Source of the DNA: Arthrobacter sp.
GTDB taxonomy: Bacteria; Actinomycetota; Actinomycetes; Actinomycetales; Micrococcaceae
Length of the DNA stretch: 17,024 nucleotides
Direction: 5' to 3'
Assembly (NCBI GenBank): GCA_030147325.1
Contig: JASLAA010000002.1
Span: 1-17,024, forward strand
Part shown: positions 1-12,907 of the stretch, one piece after another
How positions within the stretch are numbered: the first letter of the stretch is position 1
Layout: every line of letters starts with the position of its first letter
The notes under the pieces: model-generated
Told to the model about the DNA's origin: nothing
Seen by the model: only the letters and a program-made list of their open reading frames with translations
Databases searched by the model: none
Made by a program: the position numbers and the translations under genes

Positions 1-43
1 CAAATTCAACCAATCAAAAAACAATCGGTATCAACAAACTTGG

Positions 44-72
44 CACACTATTGAGTTCTCAAACAACAGGAG
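44..72 (-). promoter_or_regulatory. rRNA operon leader with boxA-like antitermination site
   Basis: Read on the minus strand, 68-44 gives TGTTGTTTGAGAACTCAATA followed by GTGTG. This closely resembles the boxA-type leader seen upstream of actinobacterial (for example mycobacterial) 16S rRNA genes. Just before it, about 86-70, GGTGC-CGGTA-GCTCC can fold into a small imperfect hairpin, as a boxB element would. After it the leader becomes AT-rich to the window edge. The inference is that a 16S rRNA gene on the minus strand begins a short way left of position 1. The motif match is from memory; the rRNA gene itself is not in the window. Confidence 0.6.
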
Positions 73-128
73 CTACCGGCACCAAACACAACCAAACCGT
101 CATGTCATCGCTCCGAAGCAACTTTTCA

Positions 129-158
129 AGCTTACCCGCACTGCGTCCGATTATCCAA
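129..158 (-). promoter_or_regulatory. Candidate proximal rRNA-operon promoter
   Basis: On the minus strand, TTGGAT (158-153) and TAAGCT (134-129) are separated by 18 nt. TAAGCT fits the actinobacterial -10 pattern TANNNT, and TTGGAT is a fair -35. Transcription would start near 122 and run into the boxA-like leader at 68-44. The placement just upstream of that leader supports an rrn promoter. The call rests on motif and position only. Confidence 0.5.
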
Positions 159-268
159 ATCCACCGGCTCCACATCCTCGCCGTTCCGTTTCAGTCCATA
201 CGAACAGAAGGTGAACCGGGAGTGTGTGGTTGTCGGCCGACCAGAAGGCTTCATCAGCGCGGAAATAA

Positions 269-298
269 AGACTAGCACCGGGGATGCCGGAATGTAAA
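269..298 (-). promoter_or_regulatory. Candidate distal rRNA-operon promoter
   Basis: On the minus strand, TTTACA (298-293), matching TTGACA at five of six bases, and TAGTCT (274-269) are separated by 18 nt. rRNA operons often have tandem promoters, and this would lie about 140 bp upstream of the proximal candidate. Its -35 box is the T-run that ends the glgB terminator, so the two elements are packed end to end. No gene lies in 1-298; the short open frames there have no family resemblance. Confidence 0.45.
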
Positions 299-338
299 AC
301 AGCAGCGGACCCGCCCCGAGGGGAGGGTCCGCTGCTGT
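299..338 (-). terminator. Intrinsic terminator of the glgE-treS-mak::glgB operon
   Basis: A perfect 14-bp inverted repeat has arms at 299-312 and 325-338, the left arm reading acagcagcggaccc. The 12-nt loop can itself pair through CCCC and GGGG. Read on the minus strand, the hairpin starts 17 nt after the mak::glgB stop codon (355-357) and is followed by a short T-run (TTTTA). This is a standard intrinsic terminator. It should insulate the rRNA operon from glg readthrough. Confidence 0.85.
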
Positions 339-354
339 CACCGGCGTAGCCCGC

Positions 355-3300
355 TCAGGTGGTCGCGGGCTTCAGGTAGAGCACCCCGAGCGGGGGCACC
401 CGTACGTCGCCGAAGGCCGGTTGCCCGTTGTGCGCACCCTCGTGCGCCGTCACCACTCCGCCGTTGCCGACGCCGGAACCGCCGAACTCCTCGGAGTCCG
501 TGTTCAGGACCTCGGTCCAGTCACCGGCCCATGGCAGTCCGACCCGGAAACCTTCGTGGGGTCCTCCTGCGAAGTTGGCGATGCACACGAGCGGATTGCC
601 CTGGTGGTCCCAGCGGATGAAGGACAACGTGTTGTGCTCGCCGTCGTTCTCGTCGATCCACTGGAAGCCGGCCGGCTCGTTGTCCCGCGCGTACAGAGCC
701 GGGGTCTCGCGGTAGATGCTGTTCAGGGAACGGACCAGTTCCTGCACCCCCTTGTGGGACGGGGTCTCGGTCAGCCACCAGTCGAGGCTGTGGTGCTCGG
801 CCCACTCAGCCTCCTGCGCGAACTCCGATCCCATGAAGATCAGCTGCTTGCCGGGGTGCGCCCACTGGAAGGCGAGATAGGCACGGACGTTCGCCAGCTG
901 CTGCCAGCGGTCACCAGGCATCTTGCGGAGGAGTGACCCCTTGCCGTGCACGACCTCGTCGTGGCTGATGGGGAGCATGAAGTTCTCGGTATAGGCGTAC
1001 ACCATCGAGAAGGTCGCCTTGCCGTGGTGGTGGACCCTGTTGATCGGATCCTGCGAGATGTACTCGAGCGTGTCGTGCATCCACCCCATGTTCCACTTGA
1101 TGCCGAACCCGAGGCCGCCGGCGCTCGTGGGCCTGGTGACGCCATCGAAGGCCGTCGACTCCTCGGCGACCATCACCACGCCCGGTGCCCGCTTGTACGC
1201 GGTGGCGTTGACCTCCTGGAGGAAGGAGATGGCCTCGAGGTTCTCCTGCCCGCCGAACTTGTTCGGCCGCCACTGGCCCTCCTCCCTCGAGTAGTTGAGG
1301 TAGAGCATCGAGGCGACGGCGTCGACGCGCAGCCCGTCGATGTGGAACTCCTCGAGCCAGTACAGCGCGTTCGCGACGAGGAAGTTCCTGACCTCACGCC
1401 GTCCGAAGTCGAAGATCAGGGTGCCCCAGTCCCGGTGCTCGCCCAGGAAGGGATCGCCGTGCTCGTACAGGGTGCCGCCGTCGAAGTTGGCCAGGGCCCA
1501 GGCGTCCTTCGGGAAGTGTGCCGGGACCCAGTCCATGATGACGCCGATTCCGGCCTGGTGGAGCCGGTCCACGAGGTAGCGGAAGTCGTCGGGCGATCCG
1601 AAGCGTGACGTCGGCGCGAAATAGGAGGTGACCTGGTAACCCCACGACCCGCCGAACGGGTGCTCGGCGACCGGCATGAGCTCGACGTGCGTGAAGCCCT
1701 GCCAGGAGACGTACTCCACGAGCTGTTCGGCGAGTTCGCGGTAGCTGAGACCCTGCCGCCACGACCCGAGGTGCACCTCGTAGACGCTCATCGGGCCGTT
1801 GTGGGGATCATTCGCTGCCCGCGCCTGCATCCACTCGTCGTCCTCGAAGGTATAAGTCGACTCGACCACCCTGGACCCCGTGAGCGGCGGGATCTCGGTA
1901 CCCCTTGCCATCGGGTCCGCCTTCTCGCGCCACTGACCGTCGCTGCCGAGGATGTGGAACTTGTAGCAGGTCCCCGCACCCGCACCGGGGATGAAGATCT
2001 CCCAGATGCCGGAGCTGCCGAGGGCACGCATGGCGTTGACGCTGCCGTCCCAGCCGTTGAAATCACCCATCACCTGGACGGCGCGTGCGTTCGGTGCCCA
2101 GACGGCGAAGGAGACGCCGTTGATGTCGCCCAGCACGGACGAGTAATGGCGGACGTGCGCGCCGAGCGCGGTCCACAGCGTTTCGTGCCGACCCTCCCCG
2201 ATCAGGTGCATGTCGATCTCGCCGAGCGTCGGCAGGAAGCGGTAGGGGTCGTCGACGACGACGGGCTCGCCGTCGTAGGTCACCTCGAGCCGGTAGTCGG
2301 GCACGTGCCCGGGGGTCTCGGCCGGAACTGCGCCCACCCAGACGCCGTTGTGCTCGTGCCGCAGTTCCGTCCGACCGGACCCGGTGAGGACGACGACGGA
2401 ACGGGCCAGGCGACGCAGCGTGCGGATGGTGACGCCGTCGTCGCTGCCGAGGTGCGCACCGAGCACCGCATGCGGCTGGTGGTACGCGCCCTCGGACACC
2501 TGCTGGAGGATGTCGGCATCGACCGGGGTCGGAACGAGATCAACCGCCGGCTGGACGTCGGAAGGCGCAGGGTCTGCATCCTTCTTCCCGGCCAGCCCGG
2601 CCGTCACGTCCTTCGCCTTTCCGGCGACGGCCTTCGCCGTTTCCGCGACGGCCTGTGCCGCCTTGCCTGCCAGGGTTCCCTCGCCGGCGCCCTCGTCCGG
2701 CCCGGAATTCTTCGCGGTGTTCATCTCAGCTGCTTTCGTTGCGTCGGCGGCGGGCTCAGCACCCAGCACACGGCGGACGTCCCGGACGGGCATCTCGACC
2801 CAGTCCGGCCTGTTGCGGATCTCGTACACGACCTCGTACAGCGCCTTGTCCAGCCAGAGCGCGCGGAAGAGCGGTGCAGCGGTGTCGACCGGAGTACCGG
2901 ACTCCTCCGCGTAGCCCTCGATGAAGGCGTTGCGCACAGCAGCGGACCACCGCTCGGTCACCGCGGCTTCGGGCGAGCCCAGCGGCGCCGCGCCGCGGGA
3001 TGCCGCTGCGTACTCGAGCGACCGGACCATACCGACGACGTCGCGCACCGGTACGTCCGGCACGCTCCGCTCGGCCGTGGGGCGGAGCGGCTCGCCCTCG
3101 AAGTCGATGATCAGCCACGCTCCGTCCGGAGCCTGGAGCACCTGCCCCAGGTGGAGGTCTGCATGGATACGCTGGAGCGGCGGGATGTCGTCGAGAGCCT
3201 CGATCTGGCGCAGGATGCCGTCGACCTCCGCGTCGAGCGGACCGACGGCGTCGTGCGCCTCCTCCCACGCCCAGCGGATGCGTTCGCCCAGGGCATGCCT

Positions 3301-4145
3301 GAATTCGCTCTCCTCCACCGTGGTGGCCGTCCGGCTGCCGAAGGCGCCGTCGAGCTGGCGGTGGATGCGAGCGACCGCACGTCCCAGCCCCCGCGCCTCA
3401 GCCGTGAAGTCGGTTCCATCGGCAGCGGCGGCCGACGCCGAGCGCCAGGCATCCGTGCTTCCCTCGACGAAGTCACGCAGCACGCTGACATGGCCCGTGA
3501 CGTGCCGGCCCGGCTCCGCGCCGGTCTCCTGCCAGGTACCCGTGACCCAGCCGTAGGTGTCCGGGGTATCCAGGGAGCCGCCCGCCGTGAGCCGGGCACT
3601 GATCTGGACGTCGGGGCTCTCGCCCGCCGCGAGCACACGGAAGAACTTCACGATCATGGATCCTGGTCCGGAGCCGTACACCACCGAAGTGTTCGACTGC
3701 TCGCCCTGGAGCACCTTCACGGGCTGGGAGACACCCTCCTCCTGGTGCTGCGGCGCCTTGACCACGACGCCCGAGAGGCGCCCGTCCGGGGTGCTGCCGG
3801 TCGAGAGGATGAAGTCGACCCACAGGCGCACGAAATCGGCGTCGTGGGTGGCGTCATAGGCCCAGCTGGAGCCGAGCTCGGGGTGTTCCACCTGCCCGAT
3901 GAGGCCTGCTGCGGCGTCATCGAGTGGCTCGCTCCGGTAACTGATCGGCACACTGACGACGTTCGTGCGGCTTCCCGACCCGACCGCCAGGAAATGCACC
4001 TCGAGGCCGGCCCTGCTGGCAGGGTCCTCGAGGACCGTACCGCCGACGACGGTCAGATCGACCGACTCCCCCTTCACGGGGAACCACCGCTGTAACGGGA
4101 GCCATTCGGTGAGGATCTCCGGGATGAAGGGGATGTGGGTCGCCA

Positions 4146-4146
<1 letters not shown>
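355..4146 (-). CDS. glgB: Maltokinase - 1,4-alpha-glucan branching enzyme fusion (Mak-GlgB)
   Basis: This is a 1263-residue fusion. Residues 1 to about 462 are a maltokinase (Mak/Pep2): it has the WLPLQRWFPVKG N-terminal cap motif, the kinase motif HADLHLGQVL (328-337) and the metal-binding motif IIDFEGEPLRP (346-356). It should phosphorylate maltose with ATP to maltose 1-phosphate. Residues about 463-541 are an Ala/Lys/Gly-rich linker. Residues about 542-1263 are a GH13 branching enzyme: an N-terminal beta-sandwich, a CBM48-like module (about 680-700, WAPNARAVQVMGDFNGW), DGLRVDAV with nucleophile Asp942, AEES with acid/base Glu995, and ISHDEVVHGKG with Asp1063. It forms alpha-1,6 branches in cytosolic glucan. 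Each half is near the usual single-protein length (about 450 and 730 aa). The ATG start has GGAGG 10 nt upstream and overlaps the treS stop by one base; an in-frame extension of 82 codons upstream runs through treS and looks spurious. Mak is more often found alone or fused to TreS. Confidence 0.93.
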
Positions 4147-5911
<1,765 letters not shown>

Positions 5912-5912
<1 letters not shown>

Positions 5913-7951
5913 TAGTGCTGCCTCCTGATCGAGAGAATGTGTGCGGGCTCGACGTGAGCATCGAGCCGGACGTAGTTGTGCTCACCCCAGGTGAAGGTCT
6001 GTCCGGTGATGAGGTCGTCCACGACGAACGTACCGTTCGCGTCCAGATCGGCCGCATCCAGTCCCAGCTGCGCGAGGTCCAGCGACACCGTGCTCTCGCG
6101 CGTGCTGTGCGGATCGACGGTGACGACGACGATGATGGTGTCCTTACCCTCCGCCGTCTGCTTGTGCTTGGCGAAGACCAGGGTCGCCGGGTCGGTGCTG
6201 GCATGGATGCTGAGGTTCTCGAGGTCCCCGAGTGCCGGGTGAGAGCGCCTGATCGCGTTCAGCCTCGTGATGAACGGGGCCAGGGAGCGGCCCTCGGCCT
6301 CGGCAGCCGCGTAGTCCCGGGGCCGGTACTGGAACTTCTCGTTGTCGATGTACTCCTCGGCCCCCGGACGCGCAACGTGCTCGAACAGCTCGTAGCCGGA
6401 ATAGACGCCCCACAGGGGGCTGGCCATGGAGGCGAGCACCGCCCTGATCTTGAACGCTGCGGGCCCACCGTACTGCAGGTACTCGGTGAGGATGTCCGGG
6501 GTGTTCACGAAGAAGTTCGGACGGAAGTACGACGGCGAGACCTTGCTGATCTCGGTGAAGTACTCCTCCAGTTCGGTCTTGGTGTTCCGCCAGGTGAAGT
6601 ACGAATACGACTGCTGGAACCCGGCCCGACCGAGCGCGTGCATCATCGGCGGACGCGTGAAGGCCTCCGCGAGGAAGATCACCTCGGGGTGTTTCCGGTT
6701 CACCCGGCCGATCAGCCATTCCCAGAACTGCACCGGCTTGGTGTGCGGGTTGTCCACGCGGAAGATCTTCACACCGTGCTGGACCCACATGAGGACGATC
6801 CGCAGCACTTCCTTCGCCAGGCCCGAGGGGTCGTTGTCGAAGTTGATCGGGTAGATGTCCTGGTACTTCTTCGGGGGGTTCTCCGCGTAGGCGATCGAGT
6901 TGTCCACGCGCGTGGTGAACCACTCCGGGTTCGTCTTCACCCAGGGGTGGTCGGGCGACGCCTGCAGTGCGAGATCGAGGGCCACCTCGAGATCGAGTTC
7001 CCGGGCACGCGCCACGAAGGCGTCGAAGTCTTCGAACGTCCCGAGATCCGGGTGGATGGCATCGTGCCCGCCGTCCTCGGACCCGATGGCCCAGGGGGAG
7101 CCCGGATCGCCGGGCCCCGCGGTGAGCGTGTTGTTCGGACCCTTGCGGTGCGTCCGGCCGATCGGATGGATGGGGGGAAGGTAGACGACGTCGAAGTTCA
7201 TCGCAGCCACTGCGTCGAGGCGCTTCGTCGCCTCGCGGAACGTACCGGAGGTCCACTCCGCCGTCTCGGGGTCGTAGGTGGCTCCCTCCGACCGGGGGAA
7301 GAATTCGTACCAGGCGGCCCGCCCGGCGAGCTCCCGCTCGACGTTGATGGGATAGGCCCGCGAAGAGGTGACGAGGGACCGGATGGGCTGCCGGGCTATC
7401 GCATCGTGGATCTGAGGGGACAGGCCCGCAGCGAGGCGCGCCTCGACACCCAGGGAGGTGTCCGAGAGGGCAGCCGCAGTGCGCCGGAAGAGCGCCGCGT
7501 CCCGGGCGGATCGCTCGTCCGCTGCGCGGGTGAACAGGGCCGCGCCCTCCTGGAGCATCAGGTCGACGTCGACCCCGGCGGCGATCTTGATCGTCGCGTC
7601 GTGTTCCCAGGTGCCGAAGAGATCCGACCAGCCTTCGATGGTGAAGGTGTGCGGACCCTTCACGCGAGGAGTGAGCGTGCCCGCCCACCGGTCGAGGCCG
7701 GAGCCCACGGGCGTCATCCTGACCCGCTGCACCTCCTTGCCCTTGGCATCGCGCAGGACGGCCGAGACGCCGAGCTGGTCGTGGCCTTCCCGGAAGACGG
7801 TCGCGCCGATGGCGATGTCGGAGCCCGGAATCGCCTTGGCCGGGAAGAGTCCGTCCTCGACGACGGGGGTGACCGCCGTGATCGGGATGCGGCCGAAGCG
7901 CAGTCCGTCGGGGTACGGGGAGTTTCGGTTCTGCTCGGTAGAGGTCGTCAC
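5912..7951 (-). CDS. glgE: Alpha-1,4-glucan:maltose-1-phosphate maltosyltransferase (GlgE)
   Basis: This 679-residue GH13_3 enzyme transfers maltosyl units from alpha-maltose 1-phosphate to the non-reducing end of alpha-1,4-glucan and releases phosphate. Visible landmarks are an N-terminal beta-domain (RIPITAVTPVVEDG), a helical insert (about 130-200), AAWYEFFPRSEG (212-223), the KYQDIYPINFDND segment (362-374), FRVDNPHTKP with nucleophile Asp400, FLAEAFTRP with acid/base Glu429, and NTPDIL with Asp486. These three acids sit a constant six residues beyond those I recall for Streptomyces coelicolor GlgE (394, 423, 480). Length fits the family (about 675-700 aa). The start is GTG with no clear Shine-Dalgarno sequence, but a -10 box lies seven bases upstream, so the mRNA may be leaderless. 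It is the first gene of the operon with treS and mak::glgB, which make its substrate and branch its product. Confidence 0.97.
5921..5926 (-). promoter_or_regulatory. Ribosome binding site deciding the treS GTG start
   Basis: AGGAGG on the minus strand lies eight bases before the GTG at 5912-5910, inside the last codons of glgE. It supports a GTG start that shares one base with the glgE TAG stop, and it allows treS to be translated independently as well as by coupling. Confidence 0.75.
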
Positions 7952-7958
7952 CCGTACG

Positions 7959-7988
7959 ACGTTAGCGAGTAATGGGCCGAATTGCTAA
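7959..7988 (-). promoter_or_regulatory. glgE operon promoter, probably giving a leaderless mRNA
   Basis: On the minus strand TTAGCA (7988-7983) and TAACGT (7964-7959) are separated by 18 nt. TAACGT fits the actinobacterial -10 pattern TANNNT. Only seven bases separate it from the GTG start of glgE at 7951, so transcription would begin at or next to the start codon. The absence of a Shine-Dalgarno sequence agrees with a leaderless transcript. Confidence 0.55.
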
Positions 7989-7997
7989 GGCGGCTTC

Positions 7998-8038
7998 GCG
8001 TAACATCGGGCGCTGCTCGGTATTACGCAAGCGATTGC
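7998..8038. repeat. Short inverted repeats between glgE and glgP, possible operator
   Basis: GCGTAA (7998-8003) and TTACGC (8023-8028) form an inverted repeat with centres 25 bp apart. Overlapping the right arm, GCAA-GCGA-TTGC (8027-8038) is a second small interrupted palindrome. GCGTAA recurs at 8075-8080, across the glgP -10 box. They lie between the two divergent promoters, where a shared regulator would bind. No regulator gene is in the window, and short palindromes occur by chance, so an operator role is only a suggestion. Confidence 0.25.
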
Positions 8039-8072
8039 AGCGCGATCCCTCCCCACGGCTGGGCAAGTGCGC

Positions 8073-8078
8073 TAGCGT
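8073..8078 (+). promoter_or_regulatory. glgP -10 box, probably giving a leaderless mRNA
   Basis: TAGCGT fits TANNNT and lies exactly seven bases before the GTG start at 8086. There is no convincing -35 hexamer 16-18 bases upstream and no Shine-Dalgarno sequence before the GTG. The geometry is the same as at the divergent glgE gene and implies that transcription starts at the start codon. Confidence 0.45.
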
Positions 8079-8085
8079 AACCGGG

Positions 8086-10697
8086 GTGAAGGCAATCCGC
8101 AGATTTACCGTCCGAACTGTCCTCCCCCAGAGCATTGCACCGCTCGGGAAACTAGCGGGAAACCTGCGCTGGTCGTGGCACCTGCCGACCTCGCGTCTCT
8201 TCGAGGAGATAGACCCCGCAGCGTGGGAGGCGAGCGGCCATGACCCGGTCTCGTTCCTGGGCTCCGTCACCCGGGAGAAGCTCCAGCAGCTCGCCGCGGA
8301 CGAGAAGCTCGTCGGACGGATCAACGAGCTCGGCGCGGACCTCGACAGCTACCTGACCGAGCCCGCTGGTACCAGGGACTCGGCGAGGACGCTCCGCGCA
8401 GCATCGCCTACTTCTCCCCCGAGTACGGCATCAGCGCCGTCCTGCCCCAGTATTCCGGCGGTCTCGGTATCCTCGCGGGCGACCACCTGAAGTCCGCGTC
8501 GGACCTGGGCGTTCCGCTCGTCGGCGTCGGGCTGCTCTACCAGGCCGGCTACTTCAAGCAGTCCCTCTCCCGGGACGCATGGCAGCAGGAGACCTACCCC
8601 GTCCTCGATCCGGACGGCCTCCCGCTGACCCTGCTGCGGGAGGAGGACGGCTCGGCCGCGAAGGTCGTCCTGCCCCTGCCCAACGGACGGCAGCTGTCCG
8701 CGCACATCTGGCGCGCCGACGTCGGACGCGTGCCCCTGCTGCTCCTCGATTCCAACGTCAGCGAGAACGACGAGGCCGCGCGCAATGTCACCGACCGGCT
8801 CTACGGCGGCGGCGGGGACCAGCGCCTCCAGCAGGAGCTGCTCCTCGGCATGGGCGGCGTCAAGGCGCTGCGCATCTTCGAACGCCTGACCGGCACTCCT
8901 GCCCCGGAGGTGTTCCACACCAACGAGGGCCACGCCGGATTCCTCGGGATCGAACGCATCCGGGAGCTCATGGACCCGTCGAACGAGTCGCCCATGAGCT
9001 GGGAGGAGGCGCTCACCGCCGGACGGGCATCCACGGTCTTCACGACCCACACCCCCGTGCCCGCCGGGATAGACCGCTTCGACCGGTCGCAGATCGAGCA
9101 CTTCTTCCACGCAGGCCTGGCACCGTCCGTGCCGACCGACCGCGTGCTGGCCCTGGGGGCGGAGAACTACGCCGACGGTGATCCCGCGAAGTTCAACATG
9201 GCCGTCATGGGCCTGCGCCTCGCGCAGCGTGCCAACGGCGTGGCGAAACTGCACGGAGAGGTATCACGCGGCATGTTCTCCGGGCTGTGGCCGGGCTTCG
9301 ACACCAACGAGGTCCCGATCACCTCGGTGACCAACGGGGTCCACGTCCCGAGCTGGGTGGATCCCGAGATCGCGGACTTCGCCCTCGCGAACTTCGGTGC
9401 GGAGTCCATTCTGGATCCCCAGTGGAACAAGGTCTACGACGTGCCCGACAAGGACATCTGGGCGCTGCGCCGCAGCCTCCGCTCCAACCTGGTGGACGAC
9501 GTGAGGCAGCGACTGCGCTCCTCCTGGAAGAAGCGAGGAGCGGCCGACGCCGAGCTGGCATGGACCGATTCGGTGCTGGATCCCGATGTCCTCACCATCG
9601 GCTTCGCACGCCGTGTCCCGACCTACAAGCGGCTCACGCTCATGCTCCGCAACCCCGACCGTCTGAAGGCCCTGCTCCTCCACCCGGAGCACCCCATCCA
9701 GCTGGTGATCGCCGGCAAGTCGCACCCCGCGGACGAGCAGGGCAAGCGCATGATCCAGGACCTCGTCCGGTTCACCGACGATCCCGAGGTCCGCCACCGG
9801 ATCGTCTTCCTCCCCAACTACGACATCGCCATGGCCCGTACGCTCTTCCCGGGCTGCGACGTCTGGCTGAACAACCCGCTGCGCCCCCTCGAGGCCTGCG
9901 GTACCTCGGGCATGAAGGCGGCGATCAACGGCGGCCTCAACCTGTCCGTGCTGGACGGCTGGTGGGACGAGATGTACGACGGCGACAACGGCTGGGCGAT
10001 CCCTACCGCCAACAACGGCGCGTCGGCGGACGAGCGGGACGACATCGAGGCAGCAGCCCTGTACGACCTCCTCGAGACCCAGGTCGGCCCGCGGTTCTAC
10101 TCGCTGGTACCGGCCGACGGGGCCGGCGCCGCTGGTCCCTCCGAGCCGTCCCGCGACGGCGTACCGCACCAGTGGATCGCGATGATCAAGCACACCATGG
10201 CGACGCTCGGCCCCGCGGTATCAGCCGAGCGCATGCTGCAGGACTACGTGGAGAAGCTGTACCGCCCGGCCTGGCGCGCGGGCAGGGAAGCTGCAGCCGA
10301 CCACTTCTCCCTCGCGAGGAGGACCGCGGCCTGGCGCTCACGCGTGCAGGGCAGCTGGCCCGCTGTGCAGGTGGAGCACGTCGACTCGTCCGGTGTCTCC
10401 GAGGACCCGCAGATCGGCGACTCGCTCACGGTCAGCGCCTACGTGTCGCTCGGCGGACTCGATCCCGATGACGTCTCCGTCGAGGTGGCGTACGGTCGCG
10501 CCCTCGACAGCGACGAGCTGAGCGACGTGACGGTCGAGGACCTCGACGTCGCCGAGAACCTCGGCAGCGGCCGCTACCTCTTCACGGGAGGCATCCGGAT
10601 CGATCACTCCGGATCGTTCGGTTACACGGTACGGGTACTGCCGAAGCATTCGACGCTCGTCACGAAGGCCGAACTCGGACTCGTCGCGAACGCCTGA
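8086..10697 (+). pseudogene. glgP: Alpha-glucan (glycogen) phosphorylase GlgP, frameshifted
   Basis: The gene encodes a GT35 glycogen phosphorylase, which releases glucose 1-phosphate from alpha-1,4-glucan chain ends using pyridoxal phosphate. The frame from GTG 8086 starts VKAIRRFTVR and runs to DLDSYLTEP (codon 8362-8364), then stays open in the wrong frame until a stop at 8488-8490. The expected continuation WYQGLGEDAPRSIAYFSPEY begins at 8367 in another frame and is open to 10697. One base is missing near 8362-8366, where GAG-CC-CGC-TGG stands for GAG-CCN-CGC-TGG. Restored, the protein would be 870 residues, normal for actinobacterial GlgP (about 860), with the pyridoxal phosphate motif GTSGMKAAINGG (Lys near residue 611). 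The rest shows no other damage. No -1 slippery heptamer is visible. The first usable in-frame start after the break is GTG 8730, which would lose about 215 residues. A sequencing error in a C-run, a recent mutation or rare frameshifting are all possible; family identity is certain. Confidence 0.9.
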
Positions 10698-10700
10698 GCC

Positions 10701-10725
10701 GTCCGGCGGGGCGAACCGCCGGGAC
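10701..10725 (+). terminator. Small hairpin just after glgP
   Basis: GTCC-GGCGG pairs with CCGCC-(G)-GGAC around a GGCGAA loop, with one bulged G. It begins four bases after the glgP stop codon and lies directly before the larger hairpin at 10730-10768. No T-run follows. It may work with its neighbour as a tandem terminator or as a 3'-end stabilising structure. Confidence 0.4.
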
Positions 10726-10729
10726 CGAA

Positions 10730-10768
10730 GACGACGAAGCCCGGGACCGAGTCCCGGGCTTCGTCGTC
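10730..10768. terminator. Bidirectional terminator between convergent glgP and glgX
   Basis: A perfect 17-bp inverted repeat has arms at 10730-10746 and 10752-10768 and a five-base loop; the left arm reads GACGACGAAGCCCGGGA. It lies 33 bp after the glgP stop codon and 32 bp after the end of glgX on the other strand. There is no T-run on either side, as is common for actinobacterial hairpin terminators. Its symmetry and position suit termination from both directions. Confidence 0.75.
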
Positions 10769-10799
10769 ATCCTGCCCGTTCCGGGCCGCCGCGACTCGG

Positions 10800-12899
<2,100 letters not shown>

Positions 12900-12907
12900 G
12901 CCGGGGA

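Noticed and set aside
51..341. Two short overlapping open frames of 74 and 69 codons left of the glg operon
   Set aside because: They overlap the terminator and putative rRNA promoter region, resemble no family and have no coding support.
1660..4095. An 811-codon open frame on the plus strand opposite mak::glgB
   Set aside because: It is a mirror of a high-GC gene: the product is rich in Arg, Gly, Val, Asp and His with no recognisable domain, and it lies wholly antisense to a gene with clear family motifs.
5915..7972. A 685-codon open frame on the plus strand opposite glgE
   Set aside because: Same cause: low stop density in the antisense frame of a GC-rich gene, biased composition, no motifs and no promoter or ribosome binding site.
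8356..8372. Programmed ribosomal frameshifting in glgP
   Set aside because: The sequence around the break (GAGCCCGCTGG) has no X-XXY-YYZ slippery heptamer and no evident downstream stimulatory structure, and GlgP genes are not known for frameshifting. A deletion or sequence error is simpler.
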